Assembly: GCF_045617425.1 (NCBI RefSeq)
Contig: NZ_JAZLIO010000003.1
Coordinates: 268,435 to 332,434 of the forward strand
Direction of reading: 5' to 3'
DNA length: 64,000 nucleotides
Source of the DNA: Carnobacterium_B sp045617425
GTDB taxonomy: Bacteria > Bacillota > Bacilli > Lactobacillales > Carnobacteriaceae
Under the pieces are notes generated by a model. That model was not told where the DNA came from and made no database searches. It saw nothing but the letters and a program-made list of their open reading frames with translations. Below, one piece after another: positions 1 through 7,832 of the stretch. Positions within the stretch are counted from its first letter, which is position 1. Every line of letters begins with the position of its first letter. Position numbers and translations under genes: made by a program.

Positions 1-138
1 CGAGCTACTTGAACTTGATGAAATACTTTGTGCAACAGAAGATTGTGAAGAAGCTTCTTCATCTTCATTGCTAGTACCGCAGCTGGTTAGAATAAATAAT
101 CCCATCAGTATAGTTAGAGTCATACTTAATTTTTTCAT
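1..138 (-). CDS. Lipoprotein, N-terminal part (runs off window)
   Basis: The first 46 codons are visible; the rest lies beyond the window edge. The start ATG (136-138, complement) follows a strong AAAGGAG site. The product begins MKKLSMTLTILMGLFILTSC, a type II signal peptide with lipobox L-T-S-C. Cys20 should be lipidated by Lgt and the prolipoprotein cleaved by LspA. After the cysteine comes an acidic stretch and then a Ser-rich linker, as in many surface lipoproteins of lactic acid bacteria. Substrate or role cannot be judged from this fragment; a solute-binding protein or a cell-envelope lipoprotein are both possible. Confidence 0.8.
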   Translation of the reverse strand, partial: MKKLSMTLTILMGLFILTSCGTSNEDEEASSQSSVAQSISSSSSSS

Positions 139-157
139 TTTTTCTCCTTTCATAATA

Positions 158-185
158 GGAATAGGTTGAAAAAATAAGGTGTCAA
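158..185 (-). promoter_or_regulatory. Putative sigma-A promoter of the lipoprotein gene
   Basis: On the minus strand TTGACA (180-185) is followed after 16 bases by TATTCC (158-163), about 20 bases before the lipoprotein start codon. The -35 is perfect and the -10 is weak. A GGTAAT-CTTT-ATTACC palindrome lies just upstream at 215-230 and could be an operator; no regulator can be named. Confidence 0.45.
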
Positions 186-333
186 CTATTCTATTAGTGT
201 TATTTTTTTGATTGGGTAATCTTTATTACCTGGTTAGAGTATAGCACTACCAAACTTGTATTAAAAATAATGGGCTGATCAACATATTGAAATTGTTGAC
301 CTATTTAGATAGTAACAATAATAAGAATAAACC

Positions 334-645
334 TTAAAACATAACCTTTTTGTGTGGCATTCGGTGACCTTTATAATCAAATACCTGTCCAAAGTAATTA
401 GGTGGGCTTAATAGTTTGAATTTTTGAACTACTAATTGATTGCGATCGTTAATGACAGATTCAATTGTAATGTTTGAACCAAGTTCTACTTCATACACAA
501 AACTAAAAGCTTTTTTACCAGCTATTAAACAATTAAACTTGCGGCCATCTGAGAGTAGAGTAAACCTACAGAAGGGTGTGCCGCTTTTTGTATTGATTAC
601 TTTAACATCTGAATCAACTTTTCCTGTAAGGATAGCCGTATTCAT
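334..645 (-). CDS. Small OB-fold, single-strand DNA-binding-like protein
   Basis: This 103-residue protein starts MNTAILTGKV and continues with the pattern G.V..D..V...K.GTPFCRFTL, which is the first strand pair of SSB-type OB folds. It lacks the acidic C-terminal tip of a housekeeping SSB and is shorter than one (usually 150-180 residues). It is the third gene of the uvrX operon: its ATG comes 2 bases after the YolD-like stop and its Shine-Dalgarno GGAGGG lies within the end of that gene. The likely role is to bind single-stranded DNA or template during SOS lesion bypass by the linked polymerase. The OB-fold assignment is from sequence pattern; the partnership is inference from the operon. 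Confidence 0.6.
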   Translation of the reverse strand: MNTAILTGKVDSDVKVINTKSGTPFCRFTLLSDGRKFNCLIAGKKAFSFVYEVELGSNITIESVINDRNQLVVQKFKLLSPPNYFGQVFDYKGHRMPHKKVMF

Positions 646-647
646 AT

Positions 648-1031
648 TTATCCCTCCATTTCATTTTCATCAGTAAGATTAGTCCATTTTTTAAGGCGGA
701 TAAATTGAATATTGCGAATCTCATCGAAATCAACTTTTGTATCGTCTACGTAGATGCCTAATTCATCTCCGCCAATAACTAAACCAACAACATCGTCTTT
801 ATAATACCCATTTTGGTCGACTGCTTCAATTTGGATAGCAATGGACTTATTCTTGAGTACAGCCTCATTGATTACGGATGCGATTTCTTGTGAGTCCATT
901 TTTTTTTTTTGTGGATTGAATTTCTTTTTCTCATTCGTTAATTTTTCTTGAGTAGCTGTATGTTCAGACAAATAAAAGCCTGCCCATTTTTTAATACCCC
1001 GATCACGGTATTCATCATTTAAGTCATTCAT
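648..1031 (-). CDS. YolD-like protein
   Basis: The 127-residue protein carries the YolD-family opening DRGIKKWAGFYLSEH, followed by a Lys-rich linker and a C-terminal beta-rich domain (about residues 55-115, ending IRNIQFIRLKKW). YolD-like genes almost always sit beside Y-family polymerase genes in Firmicutes and their plasmids and phages. They have been predicted to act as the UmuD-like accessory partner of the polymerase. Here the ATG overlaps the uvrX stop (ATGA), with GGAGGG upstream, so the two are translationally coupled. Family assignment is from the motif; the accessory role is a prediction from the literature. Confidence 0.8.
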   Translation of the reverse strand: MNDLNDEYRDRGIKKWAGFYLSEHTATQEKLTNEKKKFNPQKKKMDSQEIASVINEAVLKNKSIAIQIEAVDQNGYYKDDVVGLVIGGDELGIYVDDTKVDFDEIRNIQFIRLKKWTNLTDENEMEG

Positions 1032-2326
1032 TTTATACCCTCCATTCCGCCAGCATGGCCCCCAACAAGAGAACTACGGTCGATAGCTGTTGCACCATCC
1101 ATAAGACTACTAGCATGTACTAATGATTGAAAACCATATTTCTCTCTTATTTTATCGACTAGCAAATCTAATTTTTCATTTGTAATTTGTTCAGTCGGAT
1201 CTTCAAATAAATCCAATTGAATATCACTCGTATAGGATAATTTTGAATAGGTAATGCCTATGCGCCGGACGGCTTTGTCATCCTCGTAATACTTATTAAA
1301 GATTTCAAAGCAGGAGTCAACTAATTTTTTTGTATTAGAAGTACTTGGGATCTTTAATTGGCGCGAAAACCCAACTTGTTCCTCATATTTAGAATAACTA
1401 ACAGAAAGACTGACACATCCAGTTTGACAATGATGTTTTCTAATTCGGGTAGCAACTTGTTCAGCCATTTCACGAATAACAATTTTAATTTCATGTTTTT
1501 TATAATAGTCTTTTTTGAGAATTTGAGAGTTGCCATAACTTTTTTCTAAAGGACGATAGGAGTCTCTAATGTCGCTGCGATCGATGCCCCAAGCATTTGC
1601 ATATAATTGTTCACCAATCAAACCCATTGAATCTCTCAACTGATAAAAATTTGCATGGGCTAGATCATGGACTGTTTTAATTCCTAAACTGTTTAATCTA
1701 AGTGCTGTTCGACTCCCGATACCCCACATGTCGGTTAATTTTTCTAATTTCCAAACTGTGTTTGGAACGTCTTTATATCGCCATTCAGCAATAAAGTCGT
1801 CATTATATTTGGCGCCATTGTCTAAAGCTAGTTTAGCCATTAACATATTGTCGCCAATGCCAATCGTTACGTAGAGACCGGTCTTCTTAAAAATGTGGTA
1901 TTGAATCATTCTGGCCAAGCCATAAGCACTCTTTTTTTTGAAAAGCTTTAAACTTCCTCGGACAGAAATAAAGGATTCATCGATACTATAAATATGTAGA
2001 TCTTCATCAGAAACGTATTTACGAAAGATATCGTTGATTTCAGTATTCTTTTCGATATAATAGCTCATTCTAGGTGGTACGATAACCAAATTGGGGTGAT
2101 AAGGGATTTCCCATTTTCTAGTAACGTTTCTAATGCCTAATACTTTTTTAGCCATTGGTGAAGCAGCTAACACAATGCCACCGGGTTTATCTGCATTACT
2201 CATAACAACTAGTAGAGCTTTTAAAGGATGTAAACCACGTTCAACACATTCCACAGAAGCATAAAAAGATTTAACGTCAATACAAAAGATATCATCGCTT
2301 CTTTCTTTAGCATAATTGAATGACAT
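1028..2326 (-). CDS. uvrX: Y-family DNA polymerase UvrX (UmuC-like)
   Basis: This translesion polymerase is 432 residues. The palm motifs are present: DVKSFYASVE with catalytic Asp17, and IYSIDESF with Asp116-Glu117. Helix-hairpin-helix segments (MWGIGSRTALRLNSLGI) and the little-finger domain follow. I place the start at ATG 2324-2326 because AAAGGAGGGG precedes it. The longer reading frame to 2407 would begin upstream of the promoter and so cannot be translated from it. It is the first gene of a three-gene cassette with the YolD-like and OB-fold genes and is controlled by a LexA box. Such cassettes occur on mobile elements and in chromosomes of lactic acid bacteria, where they support lesion bypass and SOS mutagenesis. 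UvrX rather than DinB is chosen because of the YolD partner. Confidence 0.93.
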   Translation of the reverse strand: MSFNYAKERSDDIFCIDVKSFYASVECVERGLHPLKALLVVMSNADKPGGIVLAASPMAKKVLGIRNVTRKWEIPYHPNLVIVPPRMSYYIEKNTEINDIFRKYVSDEDLHIYSIDESFISVRGSLKLFKKKSAYGLARMIQYHIFKKTGLYVTIGIGDNMLMAKLALDNGAKYNDDFIAEWRYKDVPNTVWKLEKLTDMWGIGSRTALRLNSLGIKTVHDLAHANFYQLRDSMGLIGEQLYANAWGIDRSDIRDSYRPLEKSYGNSQILKKDYYKKHEIKIVIREMAEQVATRIRKHHCQTGCVSLSVSYSKYEEQVGFSRQLKIPSTSNTKKLVDSCFEIFNKYYEDDKAVRRIGITYSKLSYTSDIQLDLFEDPTEQITNEKLDLLVDKIREKYGFQSLVHASSLMDGATAIDRSSLVGGHAGGMEGIK

Positions 2327-2347
2327 AAGAACCCCTCCTTTCATCCT

Positions 2348-2376
2348 ATTATACGAACGTTTGTTCTGTTTGTAAA
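2348..2376 (-). promoter_or_regulatory. SOS promoter with LexA (DinR) box for uvrX operon
   Basis: On the minus strand TTTACA (2371-2376), a 17-base spacer and TATAAT (2348-2353) form a good sigma-A promoter. Inside the spacer lies GAAC-AAAC-GTTC (plus-strand coordinates 2355-2366), matching the Gram-positive LexA/DinR consensus CGAACN4GTTCG except at one outer base. LexA bound here would block the promoter, and DNA damage should relieve it. The box position and the match are direct observations. Confidence 0.88.
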
Positions 2377-2661
2377 GCGAACACTCATAAAAAATAGTTA
2401 TATCCAAAAGAAAAGAAAGGTTCTAAAAGTAAAACTCAAGCATTGAGTCTTCTATACGAACTAGTTCATGAGTTATATAAACGTACTTAAAACACTTTCG
2501 TCTAAATAGTGCTAGTATTATAATAGAATTAAGTATATTTAAAATTTTATTGTTCAAGTCATTTGTTGTGGCATGAATAAAAGATTGAAAGAGTAAATCT
2601 TAAGTATAATGTTCTAAAAATCGTTAATTATTTTCAACAATAAAAAAAAGGTGGTGCTTTT
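2377..2661. other. Intergenic region between divergent uvrX and acetyltransferase genes
   Basis: There is no credible gene here. Two short perfect inverted repeats occur, ACTCAA-GCA-TTGAGT (2434-2448) and GAACTAGTTC (2458-2467). A TATAAT-like hexamer lies near 2605, but without a convincing -35 at the right distance. Confidence 0.5.
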
Positions 2662-3243
2662 TTGTTAGATAAAACAATTCCATATGCGGAAATTTGGATG
2701 TATCGTTCAAAAGATCTTCCAGTTAATGAACACATTTTACCTGAAGGTTTTTACTTTAAAAGTTATCAAGAGGGCGATGAAGTAGAATGGGCAGCCATTG
2801 AAACGGCTGTTTCGGAATTTGAGAATGAGGGACTAGCATTGGATTACTTCGAGGAAAAATTTGCGCCATACTCTAAAGATCTGAGAACGCGATTGTTATT
2901 TGTCCTAGATTCTTCAGGAGAAAAAGTTGGCACGTGCTCAGCTTGGTGGAAGGAAGCGCCAAATGGCGAGCGTTATCCATTAGTTCATTGGGTAGCTGTA
3001 AAACCAGGTTATCAAGGTAAAGGACTCGCAAAAGCAATGGTGAATCGAACTCTTATACTACTGCAAGAACTTGAAAAAAATTCACCTATTTATCTGCACA
3101 CTCAAACGTGGAGTTATGCAGCAATTCACTTGTATCAAAAACTAGGGTTTGAGATCACAGATAAAAATTTAGATGGAAGCCCTAACGTAGATTATCAAAA
3201 AGCTATGAGTATTTTAGCTAGCATACAGAATAAAAAAAACTAG
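2662..3243 (+). CDS. GNAT-family N-acetyltransferase
   Basis: The 193-residue protein has the GNAT acetyl-CoA signature VHWVAVKPGYQGKGLAKAM; the pyrophosphate-binding loop Q118-G-K-G-L-A is at residues 118-123. It ends with the usual aromatic strand 'AIHLYQKLGFEITD'. The start is TTG, preceded by AAGGTGGTG at good spacing; no nearer ATG fits. The N-terminal 80 residues do not reveal the substrate. It stands alone, divergent from uvrX and well separated from the reductase genes. Acetylation of a small molecule or a peptide N-terminus is possible; no function is assigned. Confidence 0.85.
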   Translation: MLDKTIPYAEIWMYRSKDLPVNEHILPEGFYFKSYQEGDEVEWAAIETAVSEFENEGLALDYFEEKFAPYSKDLRTRLLFVLDSSGEKVGTCSAWWKEAPNGERYPLVHWVAVKPGYQGKGLAKAMVNRTLILLQELEKNSPIYLHTQTWSYAAIHLYQKLGFEITDKNLDGSPNVDYQKAMSILASIQNKKN

Positions 3244-3495
3244 GCTCATAAAAAATAATGTCATCATCAATCAATAGATTATAGACACTGGTATATGGAA
3301 TCAGATTATCCTAATGCAAATTCCACTAACATATGGAAGTCTTTATTCTGTGTTTAAAAAAGTAACTACATTGGGAAAAAGTGGGAACTGAACTCAATTT
3401 AATTAAGCAATCGACGACTCAGTTATTTTACTTTTATGATTAACATAGTCCAAGGAATATTGAATTTTCTTCATTTAAAAAAAAGTTATTTTTAC

Positions 3496-3526
3496 TTGAC
3501 TTAAAGTTCACTCCAAGGTGTATCCT
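3496..3526 (+). promoter_or_regulatory. MerR-family type promoter/operator for aldo/keto reductase genes
   Basis: TTGACT (3496-3501) and TATCCT (3521-3526) are separated by 19 bases, two more than normal. The spacer holds the dyad CTT-AA-AGT-TC-ACT-CC-AAG (3500-3517). A long spacer filled by such a dyad is the hallmark of promoters untwisted by MerR-family activators, and the dyad resembles sites of the AdhR/NmlR aldehyde-stress group. No merR-type gene lies beside it, so the regulator would be encoded elsewhere. A 5' leader of about 100 bases follows before the gene. Confidence 0.75.
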
Positions 3527-3638
3527 AGTCACTAATAAGGTAACTTTTATTGAAAAGACTTTTGAGTAGGAAGAACAAGCATCATTTAGTAAAATGAACC
3601 TTATAAGTTAGCTTCATTATTAGTGAAGGGGTGAATAG

Positions 3639-4619
3639 ATGGAATATACAAAACTAGGAAATACAGGAGTAGATATTTCAAGGATTTGTTTAGGAGCAAT
3701 GAGTTTTGGAGATTCTGAAAAATGGATTCATAAATGGGTATTGAATGAAGAGGAAAGTCGTCCCATTATTAAACGAGCATTGGAATTGGGAATCAATTTT
3801 TTTGATACTGCTAATATCTATTCGATTGGGAAAAGTGAAGAAATTTTAGGGAAAGCATTAAAAGAGTATGCCAATCGAGATGAGATTGTACTGGCAACAA
3901 AAGTTCATGGTCAAATGTTTGACGGTCCGAATGGTGGAGGTCTATCAAGAAAAGCTGTACTTTCTCAAATTGACCAAAGTTTAGAACGATTGCAAACCGA
4001 TTATGTTGATTTGTACATTACTCATCGCTGGGATTATGATACGCCGATAGAGGAGACGATGGAAGCGCTACATGACATCGTGAAATCTGGTAAATCAAGG
4101 TATATTGGGGCTTCTTCAATGTATGCTTGGCAATTTCAAAAAGCCCAAACGATTGCAGAGCGGAACGGATGGACTAAATTTATCTCTATGCAAGATCATT
4201 TAAATTTGATTTACCGAGAAGAAGAACGCGAAATGATTCCTTACTGCTTATCAGAAAAAATTTCTCTGACACCATACAGTCCTTTAGCTTCGGGGCGCTT
4301 AACACGAGATTTATCCATTCAAACAAAACGGACAGAAACGGATAAGATAGCACGTCTTAAATATGATAAAACAGCTGATCAGGACCTTGAAATTATTGGA
4401 AGGGTTGCACAATTAGCAGAACGTTATGGAGTCACTAGAGTGCATGTAGCACTTGCTTGGCTCTTACAAAAAGAGGGAGTGGCTGCACCGATTATTGGAG
4501 CAACTAAACTCGAACATGTAGAAACAGCTGTTGCTGCAGTAGAGTTTAAACTTACTCAAGAAGATGTTCAATTTCTAGAAGAACCTTACATTCCACATCG
4601 CATTGTTGGTTTCTCGTAG
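3639..4619 (+). CDS. Aldo/keto reductase, YajO-like
   Basis: This NADPH-dependent oxidoreductase has 326 residues. The TIM-barrel catalytic tetrad of the AKR superfamily is visible: Asp56 (FFDTA), Tyr61, Lys88 (ATKV) and His129 (THRWDYD). Long stretches such as SMQDHLNLIYREEEREM and the ending 'PYIPHRIVGFS' closely resemble E. coli YajO. The ATG follows GAAGGGGTG. It is the first gene behind a MerR-type promoter and 37 bases upstream of a second AKR gene. The pair probably reduces reactive aldehydes or ketones; the YajO likeness is firm, the natural substrate is not known. Confidence 0.9.
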   Translation: MEYTKLGNTGVDISRICLGAMSFGDSEKWIHKWVLNEEESRPIIKRALELGINFFDTANIYSIGKSEEILGKALKEYANRDEIVLATKVHGQMFDGPNGGGLSRKAVLSQIDQSLERLQTDYVDLYITHRWDYDTPIEETMEALHDIVKSGKSRYIGASSMYAWQFQKAQTIAERNGWTKFISMQDHLNLIYREEEREMIPYCLSEKISLTPYSPLASGRLTRDLSIQTKRTETDKIARLKYDKTADQDLEIIGRVAQLAERYGVTRVHVALAWLLQKEGVAAPIIGATKLEHVETAVAAVEFKLTQEDVQFLEEPYIPHRIVGFS

Positions 4620-4656
4620 AAAAATAAATAAAAATAAAAATATGGAGGCCATTTAA

Positions 4657-5508
4657 ATGGAAACAGTTACGTTAGCAAACGGTATAAAAATGCCGATTTT
4701 AGGTTATGGAGTGTATCAAGTAGATGATCTTGAAGAATGTGAACGTGTGGTAAGTGAAGCCATTGAGGTAGGGTATCGTTCAATTGATACAGCACAAGCC
4801 TACGGGAATGAATCTGCTGTTGGAAATGCTGTGAAGAAGAGCGGAATTCCTCGTGAAGACTTTTTTATCACAACAAAAGTCTGGATCTCAAATGCAGGAT
4901 ATGAAAAAGCAAAAGCTTCCATCGAAGAGTCTATGGAAAAATTGCAAACGGATTATTTGGATTTGATTTTGATCCACCAACCGTTTAATGATTACTACGG
5001 AACTTATCGTGCGATGGAGGAATATTATAGAGAAGGAAAAATAAAAGCCATTGGAGTCAGCAATTTTTATCCGGACCGATTTATTGATATTGCGGAGTTC
5101 AGCGAAATTCAGCCTATGGTAAATCAAGTCGAAACGCATGTATTTAACCAACAAGTAGAAGCTCAAAAAATTATGGAAGAATACAATACTCAAATTGAAT
5201 CATGGGGACCATTCGCTGAAGGTAAAAATGATTTCTTTAACAATGAAACATTGAAAAAAATCGGTGAGAACTATGGCAAGTCTGTAGCACAAGTTGCTTT
5301 ACGTTATTTGATTCAACGGAATATTGTGGTGATTCCTAAAACAGTCACAAAGGAACGCATGATACAAAATTTTGATGTCTTTAACTTTTCGTTAACGGAT
5401 GAAGAAATGGCAACGATTCTAGGATTAAACCAAAAAGAAAGTTTGTTTTTCTCTCATTACGATCCTGAGACCGTTAAATTTTTAACAGGTTTAGGTAAAA
5501 GCAAATAA
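4657..5508 (+). CDS. Aldo/keto reductase, AKR5-like (2,5-diketogluconate/methylglyoxal reductase group)
   Basis: The 283-residue protein has the tetrad Asp44 (SIDTAQAYGN), Tyr49, Lys74 (TTKVW) and His107 (LILIHQP). The cofactor-binding end KTVTKERMIQN resembles the IPKS..ER..eN motif that contacts the 2'-phosphate of NADPH. The opening 'LANGIKMPILGYGVYQ' is typical of the small bacterial AKRs such as B. subtilis YvgN and YtbE. It is co-transcribed with the YajO-like gene and followed by a terminator. A role in carbonyl detoxification is likely; the exact substrate is open. Confidence 0.9.
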   Translation: METVTLANGIKMPILGYGVYQVDDLEECERVVSEAIEVGYRSIDTAQAYGNESAVGNAVKKSGIPREDFFITTKVWISNAGYEKAKASIEESMEKLQTDYLDLILIHQPFNDYYGTYRAMEEYYREGKIKAIGVSNFYPDRFIDIAEFSEIQPMVNQVETHVFNQQVEAQKIMEEYNTQIESWGPFAEGKNDFFNNETLKKIGENYGKSVAQVALRYLIQRNIVVIPKTVTKERMIQNFDVFNFSLTDEEMATILGLNQKESLFFSHYDPETVKFLTGLGKSK

Positions 5509-5530
5509 AGACTAGATAAAATTACTTTGA

Positions 5531-5570
5531 AAGAATAAGTAGATTTCACTATCTATTTATTCTTTTTTTT
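5531..5570 (+). terminator. Rho-independent terminator after the AKR genes
   Basis: AAGAATAAGTAGAT pairs with ATCTATTTATTCTT (one G-U pair) across a six-base loop, followed by eight T. It separates the reductase operon from the marR gene. Confidence 0.85.
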
Positions 5571-5579
5571 GCTAATATA

Positions 5580-5607
5580 GTTACCTGTAGTAATTATACT
5601 AGGTAAA
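5580..5607 (+). promoter_or_regulatory. Candidate MarR-type operator overlapping the -10 of the exporter operon
   Basis: GTTACCT at 5580-5586 and AGGTAAAC at 5601-5608 form outer inverted arms, with inner arms AGTA/TACT offset by two bases. TATACT (5595-5600) lies within and is a plausible -10. Its place just upstream of a marR gene suggests autoregulation. The dyad is seen; the regulator that binds it is inferred. Confidence 0.5.
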
Positions 5608-5631
5608 CTAATTAGAAAAGAGGGCTGAGCA

Positions 5632-6078
5632 ATGGATAGTCAACTATCTGAAGAATATATCGATGCATGTTTAAGTGCGAAACACACGATGCGGTTTTTG
5701 CCTGAACCTCCTCCTGAAGTCCAACAAAGACACGTTTATATCATCAAAACATTATATAATTTATCAAAAGAGTTAACGGAGGTACGTATCAGTGATATCG
5801 CTGAGACACTCGGCGTAACGCTGCCAAGTATCACAAAAAACATAACCTCGTTAGAAGACTTGGGCTATATAAAAAAAGTAGCCAACATCGAGGATAAACG
5901 GGTAGTCAATATCAAATTAACCAAAAAAGGTCTAACGCTGCATCAAAAAGTCGTCTACGAGTTTCATCACAAAAATAGTCAGATACTAAAAGATATTCCG
6001 GAAGAAGATATCCGTTTAACGATAAAAACGATTTACCGAATATATGATTTAATGGAGCAAGAACATTCGCTCAATTAA
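5632..6078 (+). CDS. MarR-family transcriptional regulator
   Basis: The protein has 148 residues with a central winged helix (about residues 45-105). The recognition segment is ISDIAETLGVTLPSITKNI and the wing DLGYIKKVANIEDKRVVNIKLT carries the conserved D-x-R of MarR wings. The gene is 17 bases upstream of a two-gene ABC exporter and shares its direction. It probably represses this operon and responds to a drug-like or lipid-like ligand. The ligand and target site are inference. Confidence 0.88.
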   Translation: MDSQLSEEYIDACLSAKHTMRFLPEPPPEVQQRHVYIIKTLYNLSKELTEVRISDIAETLGVTLPSITKNITSLEDLGYIKKVANIEDKRVVNIKLTKKGLTLHQKVVYEFHHKNSQILKDIPEEDIRLTIKTIYRIYDLMEQEHSLN

Positions 6079-6095
6079 AAGGAGAGAATCTAACA

Positions 6096-7832
6096 ATGTA
6101 TAAAACATTAATGAAATCATTGCGACAGTACAAGAAACCGTCGTATTTAACTATGCTGTTTATGGCATTAGAAGTTGCTACAGAAATTTTCATTCCATTT
6201 CTTATGGCAAAAATTATTGACAAAGGATTGATAGCAGGTGATTTAGATTATGTTTTTAAAATCGGATCACTCATGTTTCTGATGGCCTGTATGTCTATGT
6301 TATTTGGAGTACTAGGTGGGAAATTTTCTTCAGATGCCGCTGTAGGACTTTCAACTAATTTGCGTCAAGATATCTACGAAAATATTCAAACCTTTGCCTT
6401 TGATAACATTGATAAATATTCTTCATCTAGTCTAATCACAAGACTGACAACGGATATTACCAATATTCAAATGGCATTTCAAATGATTCTAAAAACAATT
6501 ATTCGAGCACCGTTCATGATTGCATTTGCCTTTGCAATGGCCTCTTATACGAATTTGAAATTATCTTTAACTATTTTAATTATTGTTCCAATTGCAGGTT
6601 TTATTTTAGTCGGACTAATCTATCGCGTGCACCCCTATTTTATACAAGTGTTTAAGAAATATGACCGATTGAATCAAACCGTACAAGAAGATATCAATGG
6701 TGTACGTGTTGTGAAATCGTTTGTTCGTGAAGAGAAAGAAATCGAAAAATTCAAAATAGCATCTGAGGATATAAAAAATCTGTTTACAAAAGCAGAAAAA
6801 ATCACAGCATTGAATGCTCCAGTAATGCAAATCGCTATTTACTCTTGTCTGCTTCTTGTTTATTGGTTTGGGGCGAAATACGTTGTAGGCGGAACAATGA
6901 GTACGGGTGAATTAACGAGTTTCATTACGTATATGATGCAGATTCTAAGCAGCATCATGATGATCTCGATGATCTTTATCATGATCGTTATCTCTGAAGC
7001 TTCAGTAGAGCGTGTAACGGAAGTCTTAAAAGAAAAAGCAACTTTAATAAATCCTAAAAATCCAATTACAACGATTGAAAATGGCGAAATTGAGTTTAGA
7101 AATGTTCAATTTAAATACAATGAACTGTCGGAAGAACCAGATTTAAATCATATTAACTTTACGATTAAATCTGGTGAAACGATAGGAATCATCGGTGGAA
7201 CAGGTAGTGGTAAAACTTCATTGATTCAATTGATTCCGCGCCTATACGATGTGAGTAAAGGTGAAGTATACGTTTCAGGGCATAACGTAAAAGAGTACGA
7301 TTTAGTCACCTTGCGTGATCAAATTGCAATGGTATTGCAAAAAAATACGTTGTTTTCAGGAACAATCATTGACAACTTACGTTGGGGAAATAAAGAGGCC
7401 TCTGAAGAGGAAGTTCGCCGTGTTGCGAAATTAGCCCAAGCAGATGGTTTTATTCAAGATTTTCCAAATAAATATGAAACAATGCTGGACCAAGGTGGTT
7501 CGAATGTCTCTGGTGGTCAAAAACAACGGTTAACCATTGCTCGTGCCTTGTTGAAACAACCAAAGATTTTAATTTTGGATGATTCAACAAGTGCTGTAGA
7601 TACAAAAACAGATGCTTATATTCGAAAAGCATTTATTGAAGAAATTCCAAATACAACAAAAATTATTGTGTCACAACGTATTTCTTCCATTCAAGATGCT
7701 GACCGTATTATCGTCTTAGACGAAGGGGAAATCAGTGGAATTGGTACACATGAAGAGTTATTGAAAAATAATGAGATCTATAAAGAAGTATTTGATTCTC
7801 AAGTAAAAGGGGGGACTATAGTTGAAGAATAA
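6096..7832 (+). CDS. Heterodimeric ABC exporter, subunit with degenerate ATP site (LmrC/BmrC-like)
   Basis: This fused permease-ATPase has 578 residues: six membrane helices (to about residue 300), then a nucleotide-binding domain. Walker A is GGTGSGKTS (from residue 367), the signature is VSGGQKQR, and Walker B is ILILDDSTSAVD, in which Asp496 replaces the catalytic Glu. That Glu-to-Asp change marks the non-catalytic site of heterodimeric exporters such as LmrCD, BmrCD, EfrCD and TM287/288. The partner gene overlaps its end by 11 bases. Together they should pump drugs, dyes or lipids out of the cell. Substrate is not predictable. Confidence 0.92.
   Translation: MYKTLMKSLRQYKKPSYLTMLFMALEVATEIFIPFLMAKIIDKGLIAGDLDYVFKIGSLMFLMACMSMLFGVLGGKFSSDAAVGLSTNLRQDIYENIQTFAFDNIDKYSSSSLITRLTTDITNIQMAFQMILKTIIRAPFMIAFAFAMASYTNLKLSLTILIIVPIAGFILVGLIYRVHPYFIQVFKKYDRLNQTVQEDINGVRVVKSFVREEKEIEKFKIASEDIKNLFTKAEKITALNAPVMQIAIYSCLLLVYWFGAKYVVGGTMSTGELTSFITYMMQILSSIMMISMIFIMIVISEASVERVTEVLKEKATLINPKNPITTIENGEIEFRNVQFKYNELSEEPDLNHINFTIKSGETIGIIGGTGSGKTSLIQLIPRLYDVSKGEVYVSGHNVKEYDLVTLRDQIAMVLQKNTLFSGTIIDNLRWGNKEASEEEVRRVAKLAQADGFIQDFPNKYETMLDQGGSNVSGGQKQRLTIARALLKQPKILILDDSTSAVDTKTDAYIRKAFIEEIPNTTKIIVSQRISSIQDADRIIVLDEGEISGIGTHEELLKNNEIYKEVFDSQVKGGTIVEE

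Noticed and set aside
2327..2407. Longer N-terminus for UvrX starting at 2407
   Set aside because: It would include the promoter and LexA box in the coding region and has no ribosome site.
2458..2467. GAACTAGTTC as a second LexA box near the uvrX promoter
   Set aside because: The half-sites are separated by two bases, not the four required by the Gram-positive LexA consensus.
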